From: Alexandriicola marinus
Lineage (GTDB): Bacteria > Pseudomonadota > Alphaproteobacteria > Rhodobacterales > Rhodobacteraceae
Reading direction: 5' to 3'
Assembly: GCF_004000435.1 (NCBI RefSeq)
Contig: NZ_RBVZ01000006.1
Coordinates: 1-64,000 of the forward strand
Length of the DNA stretch: 64,000 nucleotides
Positions 34,966 to 43,203 of this stretch are shown here, one piece after another. Under the pieces are notes generated by a model that was not told the origin of the DNA, made no database searches, and worked only from the letters and a program-made list of their open reading frames with translations. A program made the translations under genes and the position numbers. Positions within the stretch are counted from its first letter, which is position 1, and each line of letters opens with the position of its first letter.

Positions 34966-35364
34966 ATGGCCGATTGCGTTAAGCTCCGCCCCGGCGGCAC
35001 CTATGCCGGCAAACAGGGGTTCGACTACTTCGAAGGGATCGCGAAAGAGAGTGTCGGCAGCCAAGGCGTCTGCATGCACATTCTGAAAGTGCCACCCGGC
35101 GGACGCGCCAAGGCGCACAAACATGCCACGCATGAAACCGCGATCTCCGTCATCTCGGGCAACGCGACCATGTACTGGGGCGATAAGCTCGAGAACGTGA
35201 TGGAGATCGGACCGGGCGACATGATCTATATCCCCGCCGACTGCCCGCATCTTCCGTTCAATGCCGGCACCGAACCTGCGGTCGCCGTGATTGCGCGCAC
35301 CGATCCGCACGAACAGGAAAGCGTGGTTCTCTTGCCGGACCTCGAAGCGCTCGTGCCCGGCTGA
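34966..35364 (+). CDS. Cupin domain protein
   Basis: This is a 132-residue single-domain cupin. Motif 1 reads AKAHKHATHETAISVISG, with two or three potential metal-binding His and a Glu. Motif 2 is GDMIYIPADCPHLPFNAG, with the final His. The full set of metal ligands seems present. Cupins of this size may be isomerases, dioxygenases or ligand sensors. The ATG at 34966 follows AGGAGGCC. It is divergent from the ABC ATPase by 17 bases, which suggests shared regulation with the importer. Confidence 0.75.
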   Translation: MADCVKLRPGGTYAGKQGFDYFEGIAKESVGSQGVCMHILKVPPGGRAKAHKHATHETAISVISGNATMYWGDKLENVMEIGPGDMIYIPADCPHLPFNAGTEPAVAVIARTDPHEQESVVLLPDLEALVPG

Positions 35365-35381
35365 GCAAAGATGCCAGTGGG

Positions 35382-35735
35382 CTAGCACGGGCGCACCTCG
35401 AAACGAATGCCTTGGTACTCGTCAGGACCGATCAGGAACCCGTCTTCACCTGACAAGGGTTCCATGACGTATCGTTGCTCCCATGTCTCGCCCTCGCCGG
35501 TGCACTGCGTGATCAGGACGACCCTCGTGGCATCCGTCCGTTCCATCCCGATGATAGCGCAAGACGATTCCCATCGCTCGATCCGGTCGGGATACAGAAC
35601 AAAGACCAAATCCGTGCCCTCTGGCTGACCCGCCGCACGCCGGCAGCCGCCTTCATCCCCATAGATCGTCTGCGCCGCGATGGGTGTCGCCGCGAGGCTG
35701 AGGCCGGTTGCGCCGGCAAGCAGCGATCGGATCAT
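35382..35735 (-). CDS. Small secreted protein of unknown function
   Basis: This is a 117-residue protein I do not recognise. It has a short Sec signal (MIRSLLAGATGLSLAATPIAA, cleaved before QTIYGDE). The mature part is about 95 residues with four cysteines (GGCRRAA, SSCAIIG, TQCTGEG and the final PC), consistent with two disulfides in the periplasm. Its ATG overlaps the stop of the PLP decarboxylase gene (ATGA), so it is the last gene of that operon. Cotranslation with a cytoplasmic decarboxylase gives no hint of function. Confidence 0.65.
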   Translation of the reverse strand: MIRSLLAGATGLSLAATPIAAQTIYGDEGGCRRAAGQPEGTDLVFVLYPDRIERWESSCAIIGMERTDATRVVLITQCTGEGETWEQRYVMEPLSGEDGFLIGPDEYQGIRFEVRPC

Positions 35736-37156
35736 GCAGCGCCCCCTGCCACGGCCTGCACCTCCGCCCGCGCGGCGGCAATGATCTCGTCGGCCAGAAG
35801 GTCGATCTCGGCCCGGGTCATCGCATAGCCGATGATCGAACAGCGGATGATGGCCCGGCCCCGCCATTCGCCATGGCTGGGATAGACCCGGCCCCGCGCC
35901 TGCACCCGGTCCAGTACAGCACGGGTCAAAGCATCGCCCTCGGCCCCTGCGCCGATGGCAACCGCGACCTGGTTCGACGCGATCTCGTTGAGGATGCTGA
36001 TACCCGGTTCCGCGGCAAGGCGGGTGGCAAGACGCTCGGCCAGGGCACAATGGCCCGCAATCATCGACCGCACGCCCGAGCGGCCAAGCGACCGGAGGAT
36101 CGCATAGCTGGGAACACCGCGCGCCCGGCGCGACAATTCAAGCGTGGTATCGGTGGGCTCGATAGCATCTAGATTGGTGGGCAGATAGGCGCCCCGCGCG
36201 CTCATCGAATTGACCAGCGCGGCGGGGTCGCGCACGATGCAGAGCCCCGCGTCAAAGGGTGCATTGAGCCATTTGTGCAGATCGACGGCCCAGCTGTCGG
36301 CCCCGGCCACGCCAGCAAGGCGCGGCGCAAGTTCGGGAACAGCAGCCAGCCAAAGGCCAAAGGCCCCATCGACATGGACCCAGCCGCCCTTGGCATGCAC
36401 CATCGGAACCAGCTCGTCGAACGGATCGAAGGCGCCGGTATTGATCTGGCCCGCCTGCAGGATGACAAGCGGCGGTGCCTCGAGCGCGTCCAGCTCGCGG
36501 GCCATCGCATCGGGCCGGACCCGTCCCTGATCGTCGGTTGCCACCCGGATCGCGCGCCCAGCGCCGAAACCCGCATAGCGCAGCCCTGCCAGCGGCGCGG
36601 AATGGGCATCCGCGCCCACCAGAACCGGGATCTCAGGTGCACCGAACAGGCCCTTGTCCTCAACGTCCCATCCCTGCCGGGTCAGGAGCGCATTGCGCGC
36701 GGCCATGATCCCTTGAGTATTGGCGACGGTGGCCCCGGTCACGATCCCGACGGCCGACTCCGCTGGCAGGCCAAGCATGTCGACGCACCACTTGCCCACG
36801 CTGCGTTCCATGACGAAGACGCCCGGCGTTTCCCAGGACGAGCCGACATTCTGGCCCCAGCCGGACACCAGCATATCCGCCGCGATCCCGACGGGCATAG
36901 AGCCGCCCAGGACATAGCCGAAGAACCGCGGTGACGAGAGGCCCCCCAGGCCGGGTGCCACCTCGGCCACCAAATCCGTGATCACCGCGTCCGGCGCGGC
37001 TCCCTCCTCGGACAGCGTCTCGGAGAGGGTGGCCGAAAACGCCTCGGGGCGCAGCTTCGGCGGCACGTCCGCCTCGGCCAGTGCTTCACGATAGGCAATG
37101 ACCGCTCGGGCGGCGATCTCGACCGCCCGGCGTTCAGCAGGTGTCAGCGTGGACAT
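35732..37156 (-). CDS. PLP-dependent group II decarboxylase (aromatic-L-amino-acid decarboxylase-like)
   Basis: The 474-residue fold-type I PLP enzyme has the N-terminal LSSPRFFGYVLGGSMP. The PLP-binding HVDGAFG region and the Schiff-base lysine in SWAVDLHKWLNAPFD follow. The family decarboxylates aromatic amino acids, glutamate, aspartate or diaminobutyrate. Substrate cannot be fixed from sequence. The gene starts one base after the dihydropyrimidinase stop, so it is coupled to hydA. A link with beta-alanine or related amino-acid chemistry is conceivable but unproven. Length is normal and the frame is intact. Confidence 0.83.
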   Translation of the reverse strand: MSTLTPAERRAVEIAARAVIAYREALAEADVPPKLRPEAFSATLSETLSEEGAAPDAVITDLVAEVAPGLGGLSSPRFFGYVLGGSMPVGIAADMLVSGWGQNVGSSWETPGVFVMERSVGKWCVDMLGLPAESAVGIVTGATVANTQGIMAARNALLTRQGWDVEDKGLFGAPEIPVLVGADAHSAPLAGLRYAGFGAGRAIRVATDDQGRVRPDAMARELDALEAPPLVILQAGQINTGAFDPFDELVPMVHAKGGWVHVDGAFGLWLAAVPELAPRLAGVAGADSWAVDLHKWLNAPFDAGLCIVRDPAALVNSMSARGAYLPTNLDAIEPTDTTLELSRRARGVPSYAILRSLGRSGVRSMIAGHCALAERLATRLAAEPGISILNEIASNQVAVAIGAGAEGDALTRAVLDRVQARGRVYPSHGEWRGRAIIRCSIIGYAMTRAEIDLLADEIIAAARAEVQAVAGGAA

Positions 37157-37157
37157 C

Positions 37158-38612
37158 TCAGACTCCGCTCGCGGGAATGCCCGTCCGTTCCACGGGCCGC
37201 GGGTTCGTGATCTCTTTCCACTGGCTGAGCGCCCGGTTCACCGGCGTGTTGGCCTCGCGTGGGATGAACTTGCCATGGCCCTCGCGTGAGCGGACCTCAC
37301 CGTCATGGACGGCGACATAGCCGCGGGTCAGGGTGAAGCGCGGCAGGCCCTTGACCTCCTTGCCCTCGAAGACGTTGTAATCGATGGCCGATTGCTGGGT
37401 CTTGGCCGTGATCGTCTTGGACTTTTCCGGATCCCAGACGACGATATCGGCGTCAGCCCCCACGGCGATCGCCCCCTTGCGGGGATAACAGTTCAGCACC
37501 TTGGCGATGTTCGTCGAGGTCACGGCCACGAATTCATTGGGCGTCAGCCGGCCGGTGGCGACCCCGTGCGTCCAGAGCATCGGCATCCGATCCTCGAGCC
37601 CGCCGGTGCCATTGGGGATCTTGGTGAAATCGCCCACGCCATAGCGTTTCTGCTCGGTGGTGAAGGCGCAGTGATCGGTCGCCACGACGGAAAGCGAACC
37701 CGCCTGCAAACCGGCCCAGAGGCTGTCCTGATGTTGCTTGTTCCGGAAGGGGGGCGACATCACGCGGCGTGCGGCGTGATCCCAGTCCTTGTTGAAATAT
37801 TCGCTTTCATCAAGTGTCAGGTGCTGGATCAGCGGCTCGCCCCAGACGCGCTTGCCCTGCTGGCGGGCGCGGCGGATGGCCTCGTGCGCCTCTTCACAAG
37901 AGACATGCACGATATAGAGCGGTACGCCCGCCATGTCGGCGATCATGATCGCGCGGTTCGCGGCCTCGCCCTCGACTTGCGGCGGGCGAGAGTAGGCGTG
38001 GGCCTCGGGCCCGGTGTTGCCCTCGGCCAGCAGCCTGGCCGAAAGATCGGCCACAACGTCACCGTTTTCCGCATGGACCAGCGCGATGGCGCCAAGTTCG
38101 GCCAGACGCTGGAACGAGGCATACATCTCGTCGTCCTGCACCATCAGCGCGCCCTTGTAGGCCATGAAATGCTTGAACGTGTTGATGCCACGGTCTTCGA
38201 CGACGGTCTTCATCTCGTTGAAGACCTGCTCGCCCCACCAGGTCACCGCCATGTGGTAGGAATAATCGCACGACGCGAGGCCCGACTTGTTGTCCCACAT
38301 CTTGAGCGCGTCAAGCAGACCCTGCCCGGGTGACGGCAGCGCGAAGTCGACGACCATCGTCGTCCCGCCCGACAGGGCCGCGCGGGTGCCGCTTTCGAAA
38401 TTGTCGCTGGAATAGGTGCCCATGAACGGCATCTCGAGATGGGTGTGCGGATCGATCCCGCCGGGCATGACATAGCAGCCCGTGGCATCAAGCTCCTCAT
38501 CACCCTTCAGGCCCGGCCCGATCTCCGCGATGCGGCCATCCTCGATGAGCACGTCGGCCTCGTAGGTCAGGTCGTGGGTGACGATCGTGCCGTTCTTGAT
38601 CACCGTGCTCAT
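37158..38612 (-). CDS. hydA: Dihydropyrimidinase (D-hydantoinase)
   Basis: This 484-residue amidohydrolase has the metal motif GGIDPHTHLEMPF, the carboxylated lysine in FKHFMAYKGALMV, HAENGD, LYIVHVSCEEAHEA and VVATDHCAFTTEQK. These are all the binuclear-zinc residues expected for D-hydantoinase/dihydropyrimidinase. It opens dihydrouracil and dihydrothymine to N-carbamoyl-beta-amino acids. It follows PreTA in the reductive pathway, and the carbamoyl product is the substrate of the amidohydrolase encoded at 40090. RBS AGGAGA precedes the ATG. The PLP decarboxylase gene begins one base after its stop. Confidence 0.93.
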   Translation of the reverse strand: MSTVIKNGTIVTHDLTYEADVLIEDGRIAEIGPGLKGDEELDATGCYVMPGGIDPHTHLEMPFMGTYSSDNFESGTRAALSGGTTMVVDFALPSPGQGLLDALKMWDNKSGLASCDYSYHMAVTWWGEQVFNEMKTVVEDRGINTFKHFMAYKGALMVQDDEMYASFQRLAELGAIALVHAENGDVVADLSARLLAEGNTGPEAHAYSRPPQVEGEAANRAIMIADMAGVPLYIVHVSCEEAHEAIRRARQQGKRVWGEPLIQHLTLDESEYFNKDWDHAARRVMSPPFRNKQHQDSLWAGLQAGSLSVVATDHCAFTTEQKRYGVGDFTKIPNGTGGLEDRMPMLWTHGVATGRLTPNEFVAVTSTNIAKVLNCYPRKGAIAVGADADIVVWDPEKSKTITAKTQQSAIDYNVFEGKEVKGLPRFTLTRGYVAVHDGEVRSREGHGKFIPREANTPVNRALSQWKEITNPRPVERTGIPASGV

Positions 38613-38667
38613 GTCATCTCTCCTGTTTGTTTCGACCGCGGCTCCGGACGCCCAGTCCGGTTTCCAG

Positions 38668-39000
38668 TCAGTAAACGGATCCGTAACAACTCAATGCCGG
38701 GCCGTGGACCGAGATATCCACTGGTCCGAAGACCGACGCGACGGCCAAAGAAAACACATCCCGGTCGGGCAGGTAGACCACGCTGTAGGGCCCGGTATCC
38801 CGGGTCACCATCCAGCAATCGAGGACAGCGCCGCCGGAAAAATTCACGCCGACCTTCTTTGGTTCCTGCAAATCGGCCAGGAAATCGCCCAGTGTCCGGG
38901 ATTGCCAGCTGTCGGGGGCGGCACGGCGCGCGTCGGCGATTTCCGCATCCAGCCGGTCGCGGATCCGCTCGGTCATTGCCACGACGCCCCCGTCAACCAT
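38668..39000 (-). CDS. Hypothetical protein, 110 residues
   Basis: I do not recognise this protein. It has no signal peptide or membrane segment. Residues 10-50 look helical and charged (MTERIRDRLDAEIADARRAA). The rest is beta-rich with three cysteines. It starts six bases after the stop of the secreted 228-residue protein gene and ends 55 bases before hydA, on the same strand, so it is part of the same transcript. The reading frame has normal high-GC codon use. The longer antisense frame across it gives a low-complexity product. Confidence 0.55.
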   Translation of the reverse strand: MVDGGVVAMTERIRDRLDAEIADARRAAPDSWQSRTLGDFLADLQEPKKVGVNFSGGAVLDCWMVTRDTGPYSVVYLPDRDVFSLAVASVFGPVDISVHGPALSCYGSVY

Positions 39001-39006
39001 GCAGGT

Positions 39007-39693
39007 CTACTCCCATTCCCTGTCCATGCATTCGGCGATCAGGGCCTGCTCGTTCAGCCCCGCCGCCATGATGCCGTTGGGATCAACGATGGTGCATTCC
39101 CGTGCCGCATAATCCACCATCATGTCATAGAGGTGGATGAACCCGTCCTGATCCAGTAGACGCGCGCTTTCGACATAGGTGGCGGCGTTCAACCTCTCGG
39201 TCGAGACTATCAATTCGCCCCGGTTCTCGAACCCGTCGATGGAGAAGCCCCCGATAAAGCCCGAGGGTTCATAGAACCCGTCGGCATCAAGCTGCCATAC
39301 CATGAAGGTATTGTTCACCATGCTCTCGGAAATCGGTATGAACAGATCCTCCGACCCATCGAGGTTGATGTCGCGCAGCCCCGGGGCAAGGGCCCAGACC
39401 CCGTCGATCTCGATCGGGTCCGACACCCGTCTTTCCCCACCTTCGGGCGTCGACTGGGTCAAGACAAGTTCGCCAATCCCGTCGGTCAGGTCGTAATCGA
39501 AGAACAGATTGATCGCCGCCGCCTCAAGCGCGCAATCGACGCCACCAGCCTCGCCCGGGTCTATCAGATCGCACCAGGGATCGCCTTCGGCATGGGCCTC
39601 TTGCGCGGTCGCGGGAGCCGCCGGAAGGCCAATTGCGGCGCAAAGGGCAAGTGCTGCGCCGGCACTCGACCAGGACAGGCGCAGATCGCCCAT
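39007..39693 (-). CDS. Secreted protein of unknown function
   Basis: This 228-residue protein has a Sec signal peptide ending around LPAAPATAQEAH (residue 31). The mature domain is acidic and includes LRDINLDGSEDLFIPIS, an EF-hand-like Asp-rich loop (DINLDGSED) of the FG-GAP/dockerin style. Four to five cysteines suggest disulfides. The role is unknown and I recognise no family. It lies between a lipoprotein gene, overlapping by one base (TGATG), and the 110-residue gene, all inside the run from the carbamoyl amidohydrolase to hydA. Confidence 0.62.
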   Translation of the reverse strand: MGDLRLSWSSAGAALALCAAIGLPAAPATAQEAHAEGDPWCDLIDPGEAGGVDCALEAAAINLFFDYDLTDGIGELVLTQSTPEGGERRVSDPIEIDGVWALAPGLRDINLDGSEDLFIPISESMVNNTFMVWQLDADGFYEPSGFIGGFSIDGFENRGELIVSTERLNAATYVESARLLDQDGFIHLYDMMVDYAARECTIVDPNGIMAAGLNEQALIAECMDREWE

Positions 39694-39989
39694 CAGCCGA
39701 CAACCTCGGGAGGGGCATCGCCTGTGCAGATGCGGTTTCCGTTTGCGTCACGAACATAATAGCCGCTTGGCGGATCGGTGGCCTCGATCGAGAACAGGTA
39801 GCAGCCTGTCGAGTCGTCGACGAAGACGGATGTCGGCGGTGCGCCCGGTGGCATCACTGCGGCGACCTCGGGTGGAAGGGTCAGGACCTCGGGTTCCGGC
39901 GGCTCCGCTCCGGGAACCGGCGGCATCATCGAGGGATCACAGGCGGCCAGCAAGGCAAACGCGGCAATCGGCTGTATTCGAACCATCAT
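39693..39989 (-). CDS. Putative lipoprotein
   Basis: The 98-residue product has a short signal and lipobox (IAAFALLAACDPS). The cysteine after LLAA would be lipidated. A Pro-rich stretch follows (PPVPGAEPPEPEVLTLPPEV), then a small domain ending CYLFSIEATDPPSGYYVRD with two further cysteines. The function is unknown. Start could be the ATG at 39989, the next one at 39986, or a longer in-frame start at 40001. It is first of a three-gene unknown set placed between the amidohydrolase and hydA, and its stop overlaps the next start. Confidence 0.6.
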   Translation of the reverse strand: MMVRIQPIAAFALLAACDPSMMPPVPGAEPPEPEVLTLPPEVAAVMPPGAPPTSVFVDDSTGCYLFSIEATDPPSGYYVRDANGNRICTGDAPPEVVG

Positions 39990-40089
39990 TCTCTCCAGCA
40001 AGGTGCAATGCGGCCCTGACCCAACGGGTCAACCGCTGGGGATGTTGATGCCGGGCCGCAGGGCAAGCGGTCAAGCCCGCATTCCCCGG

Positions 40090-41352
40090 TCACTCGATGA
40101 TCTCCGCGGTTTCGACCACCGCGTGGAACAACACGTCCGCCCCGCGAGAGGCCCATTCCGGGGTGATTTCCTCGGCCTCGTTATGGCTGAGGCCGTCGAC
40201 ACAGGGGCACATGATCATCGCCGTCGGTGCGACCTGATTGATCCAGCAGGCATCGTGGCCGGCGCCCGAGATGATGTTCATATGCGAATACCCCAACCTC
40301 TCGGCGGCGCTTCGCACGGCCGTGACACAGCCTTCGTCAAAGGCCACCGGATCAAAGCCGCCGACTTTTTCGAACGCCACCTCAAGGCCCATGTCGTCGC
40401 AAATCTTGCGCGCCGCTGCCTGCGTCCGGGCTTCCATATCCTGAATGACCGCCAGTTCCGGCGAGCGAAGATCGACGGTGAACACCGCCTTGCCCGGGAT
40501 CACGTTGCGCGAATTGGGGAAGACCTCGATATGGCCCGCCGCACCGACAGCGTGGGGTTTGTGGCTCCACGCGATCTCGTCGACCTTTTCGAGGATCCGC
40601 GCCATGGCAAGGCCCGCATTGCGACGCATCGGCATGGGCGTTGATCCGGTATGGGCCTCCTTGCCGGTGACGGTGACCTGGGTCCAGCTCAACCCCTGTC
40701 CATGGGTGACAACGCCGATATCCTTGCCCTCTGCCTCGAGGATCGGGCCCTGCTCGATGTGCAACTCGAAGAAAGCATGCATCTTGCGGGCGCCGACCTT
40801 TTCCTCGCCCTTCCAGCCGATCCGCTCCAGTTCGTCGCCGAACCGTTTGCCGTCGGCGTCGACGCGGTCATAGGCCCAATCCTGATCGTGGATACCGGCA
40901 AAGACACCAGAGGCGAGCATCGCGGGCGCATAGCGCGTGCCCTCTTCGTTGGAGAAATTCGTGATGACGATCGGGTGCTTCGTCTTGATGCCCAGATCGT
41001 TGAGCGTGCGCACGATCTCGAGCCCGCCCAGCACACCCAGAACCCCGTCATACTTGCCGCCGGTGGGCTGGGTGTCGAGATGGCTGCCCACATAGACCGG
41101 AAGCGCATCCGGGTCGGCGCCTTCGCGCCGGGCGAACATGTTGCCCATCTGATCGAGGCCCATTGTGCACCCCGCCGCCTCGCACCACGACTGGAACAGG
41201 GCCCGCCCCTCGCCGTCGGCATCGGTCAGCGTCTGGCGGTTGTTGCCGCCCGCGACGCCGGGGCCGATCTTGGCCATTTCCATGATACTGCCCCACAAAC
41301 GGGAGCCGTCGATCCTGAGATTATCCCCGGGCGCGGTGGAATCGCTGGACAT
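40090..41352 (-). CDS. Zinc-dependent N-carbamoyl-amino-acid amidohydrolase (M20; beta-ureidopropionase-like)
   Basis: The 420-residue protein belongs to the M20 AllC/HyuC group. It has GSHLDTQPTGGKYDG (His and bridging Asp), NFSNEEGTRY (Glu), ELHIEQGPILE (His) and the late GAGHDACWINQVAPTAM with SHNEAEE. The family hydrolyses N-carbamoyl amino acids, ureidopropionate or allantoate. The context with dihydropyrimidinase and PreTA makes N-carbamoyl-beta-alanine (or the methyl homologue from thymine) the likely substrate. A perfect RutR operator lies 65 bases upstream of its ATG. Start at 41352 rather than the in-frame 41382, which is less like the family. Confidence 0.88.
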   Translation of the reverse strand: MSSDSTAPGDNLRIDGSRLWGSIMEMAKIGPGVAGGNNRQTLTDADGEGRALFQSWCEAAGCTMGLDQMGNMFARREGADPDALPVYVGSHLDTQPTGGKYDGVLGVLGGLEIVRTLNDLGIKTKHPIVITNFSNEEGTRYAPAMLASGVFAGIHDQDWAYDRVDADGKRFGDELERIGWKGEEKVGARKMHAFFELHIEQGPILEAEGKDIGVVTHGQGLSWTQVTVTGKEAHTGSTPMPMRRNAGLAMARILEKVDEIAWSHKPHAVGAAGHIEVFPNSRNVIPGKAVFTVDLRSPELAVIQDMEARTQAAARKICDDMGLEVAFEKVGGFDPVAFDEGCVTAVRSAAERLGYSHMNIISGAGHDACWINQVAPTAMIMCPCVDGLSHNEAEEITPEWASRGADVLFHAVVETAEIIE

Positions 41353-41416
41353 CCTGACCCCTTCCCCTGAAATCCGGCCCACCGATGAAACGGCGGTCCC
41401 GGGTCGTCAGAATTGT

Positions 41417-41432
41417 TTGACCAATTGGTCAA
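41417..41432. promoter_or_regulatory. RutR operator, perfect palindrome
   Basis: TTGACCAATTGGTCAA is a perfect 16-bp palindrome and exactly fits the E. coli RutR consensus TTGACCAnnTGGTCAA (from memory of published work). It lies between the divergent amidohydrolase (start 65 bases away) and rutR (TTG start 120 bases away). One site can therefore serve both promoters. Confidence 0.88.
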
Positions 41433-41539
41433 AGCCACGCTACCACGAGCCGATGGTCAGTCAAGCGCGCTGAGGTTTCGGGCCGGGTGTGCTTGCGTGT
41501 GACATGTGCCGGACCGCATAATGTGATGAAAGCAATGGC

Positions 41540-41544
41540 GGAGG
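41540..41544 (+). promoter_or_regulatory. Ribosome binding site supporting the TTG start of rutR
   Basis: GGAGG lies seven bases before the TTG at 41552. There is no in-frame ATG between this site and the DNA-binding domain, so TTG is the best start. Confidence 0.7.
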
Positions 41545-41551
41545 TGCTGCC

Positions 41552-42175
41552 TTGACCAGCGGAAACGGGACACAGGTACAGGGCCGCACCCGGATTCAGG
41601 CGCGCAATCGAGACGCGATCCTGACGGCTGGCCTCGACGTATTTTCCCAACACGGGTTTCGGGGATCGACACTTGATCAGATCGCCGCCGGTGCCGGGCT
41701 GTCCAAGCCCAACCTGCTCTATTATTTTCCGTCGAAGGAGGCGATCTACACCGCCCTGCTGGAAGGGCTTCTGGAAACATGGCTCGATCCTCTGCGCGAT
41801 CTTGACCCCAAGGGCGACCCGCTGACGGAATTGCTGTCCTACATGCGGCGCAAACTGGCCATGAGCCGTGACTACCCGCGCGAAAGCCGGCTTTTCGCCG
41901 GCGAGATCCTCCGCGGTGCGCCCGAGATGCACGATGTCCTTAAGGGCGAATTGAAGACGCTGGTCGATGAGCGCGCAGCCGTCATTTCCGGTTGGGCGAA
42001 AGACGGGAAGATCGCCGCCGTCGATCCGCACCACCTGATCTTTTCGATCTGGGCGCTGACCCAGCACTACGCGGATTTCGACGTTCAGGTGCGGGCTGTT
42101 CTGGGCGGAACCGATCCGTTCCCAGGAGCCGAGGCACATCTGGAACAGATGCTCGAAAGTTTGCTCAGACCCTGA
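41552..42175 (+). CDS. rutR: RutR-type TetR-family regulator of pyrimidine catabolism
   Basis: The 207-residue product has a TetR helix-turn-helix in residues 18-60, including VFSQHGFRGSTLDQIAAGAG and LSKPNLLYYFPSKEAIY, nearly identical in style to E. coli RutR. The ligand domain contains YPRESRLFAGEILRGAPEM, as in RutR. It represses pyrimidine degradation genes until uracil or thymine binds. A perfect RutR palindrome lies upstream between this gene and the amidohydrolase. Translation from TTG at 41552, seven bases after GGAGG, suggests low expression. The gene ends a plus-strand single unit, and the next genes are leftward. Confidence 0.88.
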   Translation: MTSGNGTQVQGRTRIQARNRDAILTAGLDVFSQHGFRGSTLDQIAAGAGLSKPNLLYYFPSKEAIYTALLEGLLETWLDPLRDLDPKGDPLTELLSYMRRKLAMSRDYPRESRLFAGEILRGAPEMHDVLKGELKTLVDERAAVISGWAKDGKIAAVDPHHLIFSIWALTQHYADFDVQVRAVLGGTDPFPGAEAHLEQMLESLLRP

Positions 42176-42321
42176 TCCAGGCGCGATGACCCGGTTGCGG
42201 CACAACCGGCCCCGATCACGAGCGTCTGCGATTCCCGAACTTGAAAGGAGCGGCGCGGCCTCTGAAAGCCAAGCCTCGCCAGCGCTACGTGTGTGGCGCC
42301 AGCGAAGGATGTACCCGGGGA

Positions 42322-42708
42322 TCAGGTTTCGGGCATCGGCTCGTTGTGGAAATCGATGTGCAGATGATTGCCGTCCGGATCCCAGATGTTGACCTGGATG
42401 ATCGGGAATGTCGGCACCTGGACCAGTTCCATCTTCTCGCCGAGGTCGCGCAGTTTCGCGACGAATTCGGCAAGCCCCTTTGCCTGAAACGCGCCGTGTT
42501 CCAGCTTGAGGTCGTCAGGATCCGACCCCGGTTCGGCATCCACGCCCACCAGATGCACAAGCGCCTGCCCTCCGCCATAAATCCAGGCGCCGGGGAAGGG
42601 AAAATCGGGTCGCGGGCCAGGATGCATATCGAGCACGCGACCATACCACTCGACCATCACGTCGAGTTGGGATGTTCGGATATTGATGTGATCCAGTCTG
42701 TCGATCAT
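42322..42708 (-). CDS. VOC family (glyoxalase-fold) protein
   Basis: This 128-residue VOC protein opens with IDRLDHINIRTSQLDVMVEWYG and closes with VNIWDPDGNHLHIDFH. It keeps His in DHINI, His in LVHLVG and a likely acidic ligand, so a metal-dependent dioxygenase or isomerase activity is possible. The substrate is unknown. It lies 70 bases after the cupin gene on the same strand and both may form a small operon. It is convergent with rutR. Its start at ATG 42708 gives the normal single-domain length. Confidence 0.72.
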   Translation of the reverse strand: MIDRLDHINIRTSQLDVMVEWYGRVLDMHPGPRPDFPFPGAWIYGGGQALVHLVGVDAEPGSDPDDLKLEHGAFQAKGLAEFVAKLRDLGEKMELVQVPTFPIIQVNIWDPDGNHLHIDFHNEPMPET

Positions 42709-42778
42709 GTCAGTGTTCTTTCGGTTTGGGTTTGCCCGGTTGTGCCGGCGGCCAGTGACGTTGGCCCGGGAACTCGTC

Positions 42779-43114
42779 TCACTTGCGAAGGGGATAGCGG
42801 TCCGGCTCGGCGAAGACATCCATCAGGCGGCTGCCCGCCTTGAGAATCGCGGAATGGCTGACGCCGGCCGGAATATCCCATGTGTCGCCTGGCACGCAGT
42901 GACGCGTTTCGCCGTCGACAGTCAGCTCGATCGTGCCGTGAAACAGCGCACCCCATTGCGGACCGTGGCTGTGTTCGGGGACCTCGACGTCCTTGTGAAC
43001 GGTGAAATAGACGACAAGGCCCTGATCGCTGCGCACCACGCGGGTCGACATTTGATCCTCGCCATACGGCACATCAAGTGCCGGCAGATCCTGCATGAAC
43101 TGCGGATACTCCAT
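42779..43114 (-). CDS. Cupin domain protein
   Basis: This 111-residue cupin has motif 1 VPEHSHGPQWGALFHG (three potential metal His and no Glu in the usual place) and motif 2 GDTWDIPAGVSHSAIL. A GGGAGGAAGGCTG leader precedes the ATG at 43114. Its N-terminal MEYPQFMQDLPALDVPYGED resembles small cupins annotated only as cupin domain proteins. Function is unknown. It diverges from the YdeI-family gene by 89 bases, and the VOC gene follows on the same strand. Confidence 0.72.
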   Translation of the reverse strand: MEYPQFMQDLPALDVPYGEDQMSTRVVRSDQGLVVYFTVHKDVEVPEHSHGPQWGALFHGTIELTVDGETRHCVPGDTWDIPAGVSHSAILKAGSRLMDVFAEPDRYPLRK

Positions 43115-43203
43115 CAGCCTTCCTCCCTTCGCTGGCCTGTCGGTGCAGATTGACGCGACAGGCCTCCGCAGGTCTAGTCTGATCCGGCAAGGAGGACGGG
43201 GCA

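Noticed and set aside
38578-39159. A 193-codon plus-strand frame over the 110-residue hypothetical gene
   Set aside because: It overlaps the hydA start and the end of the secreted protein gene. The minus-strand frames are regularly spaced and include a signal peptide nearby.
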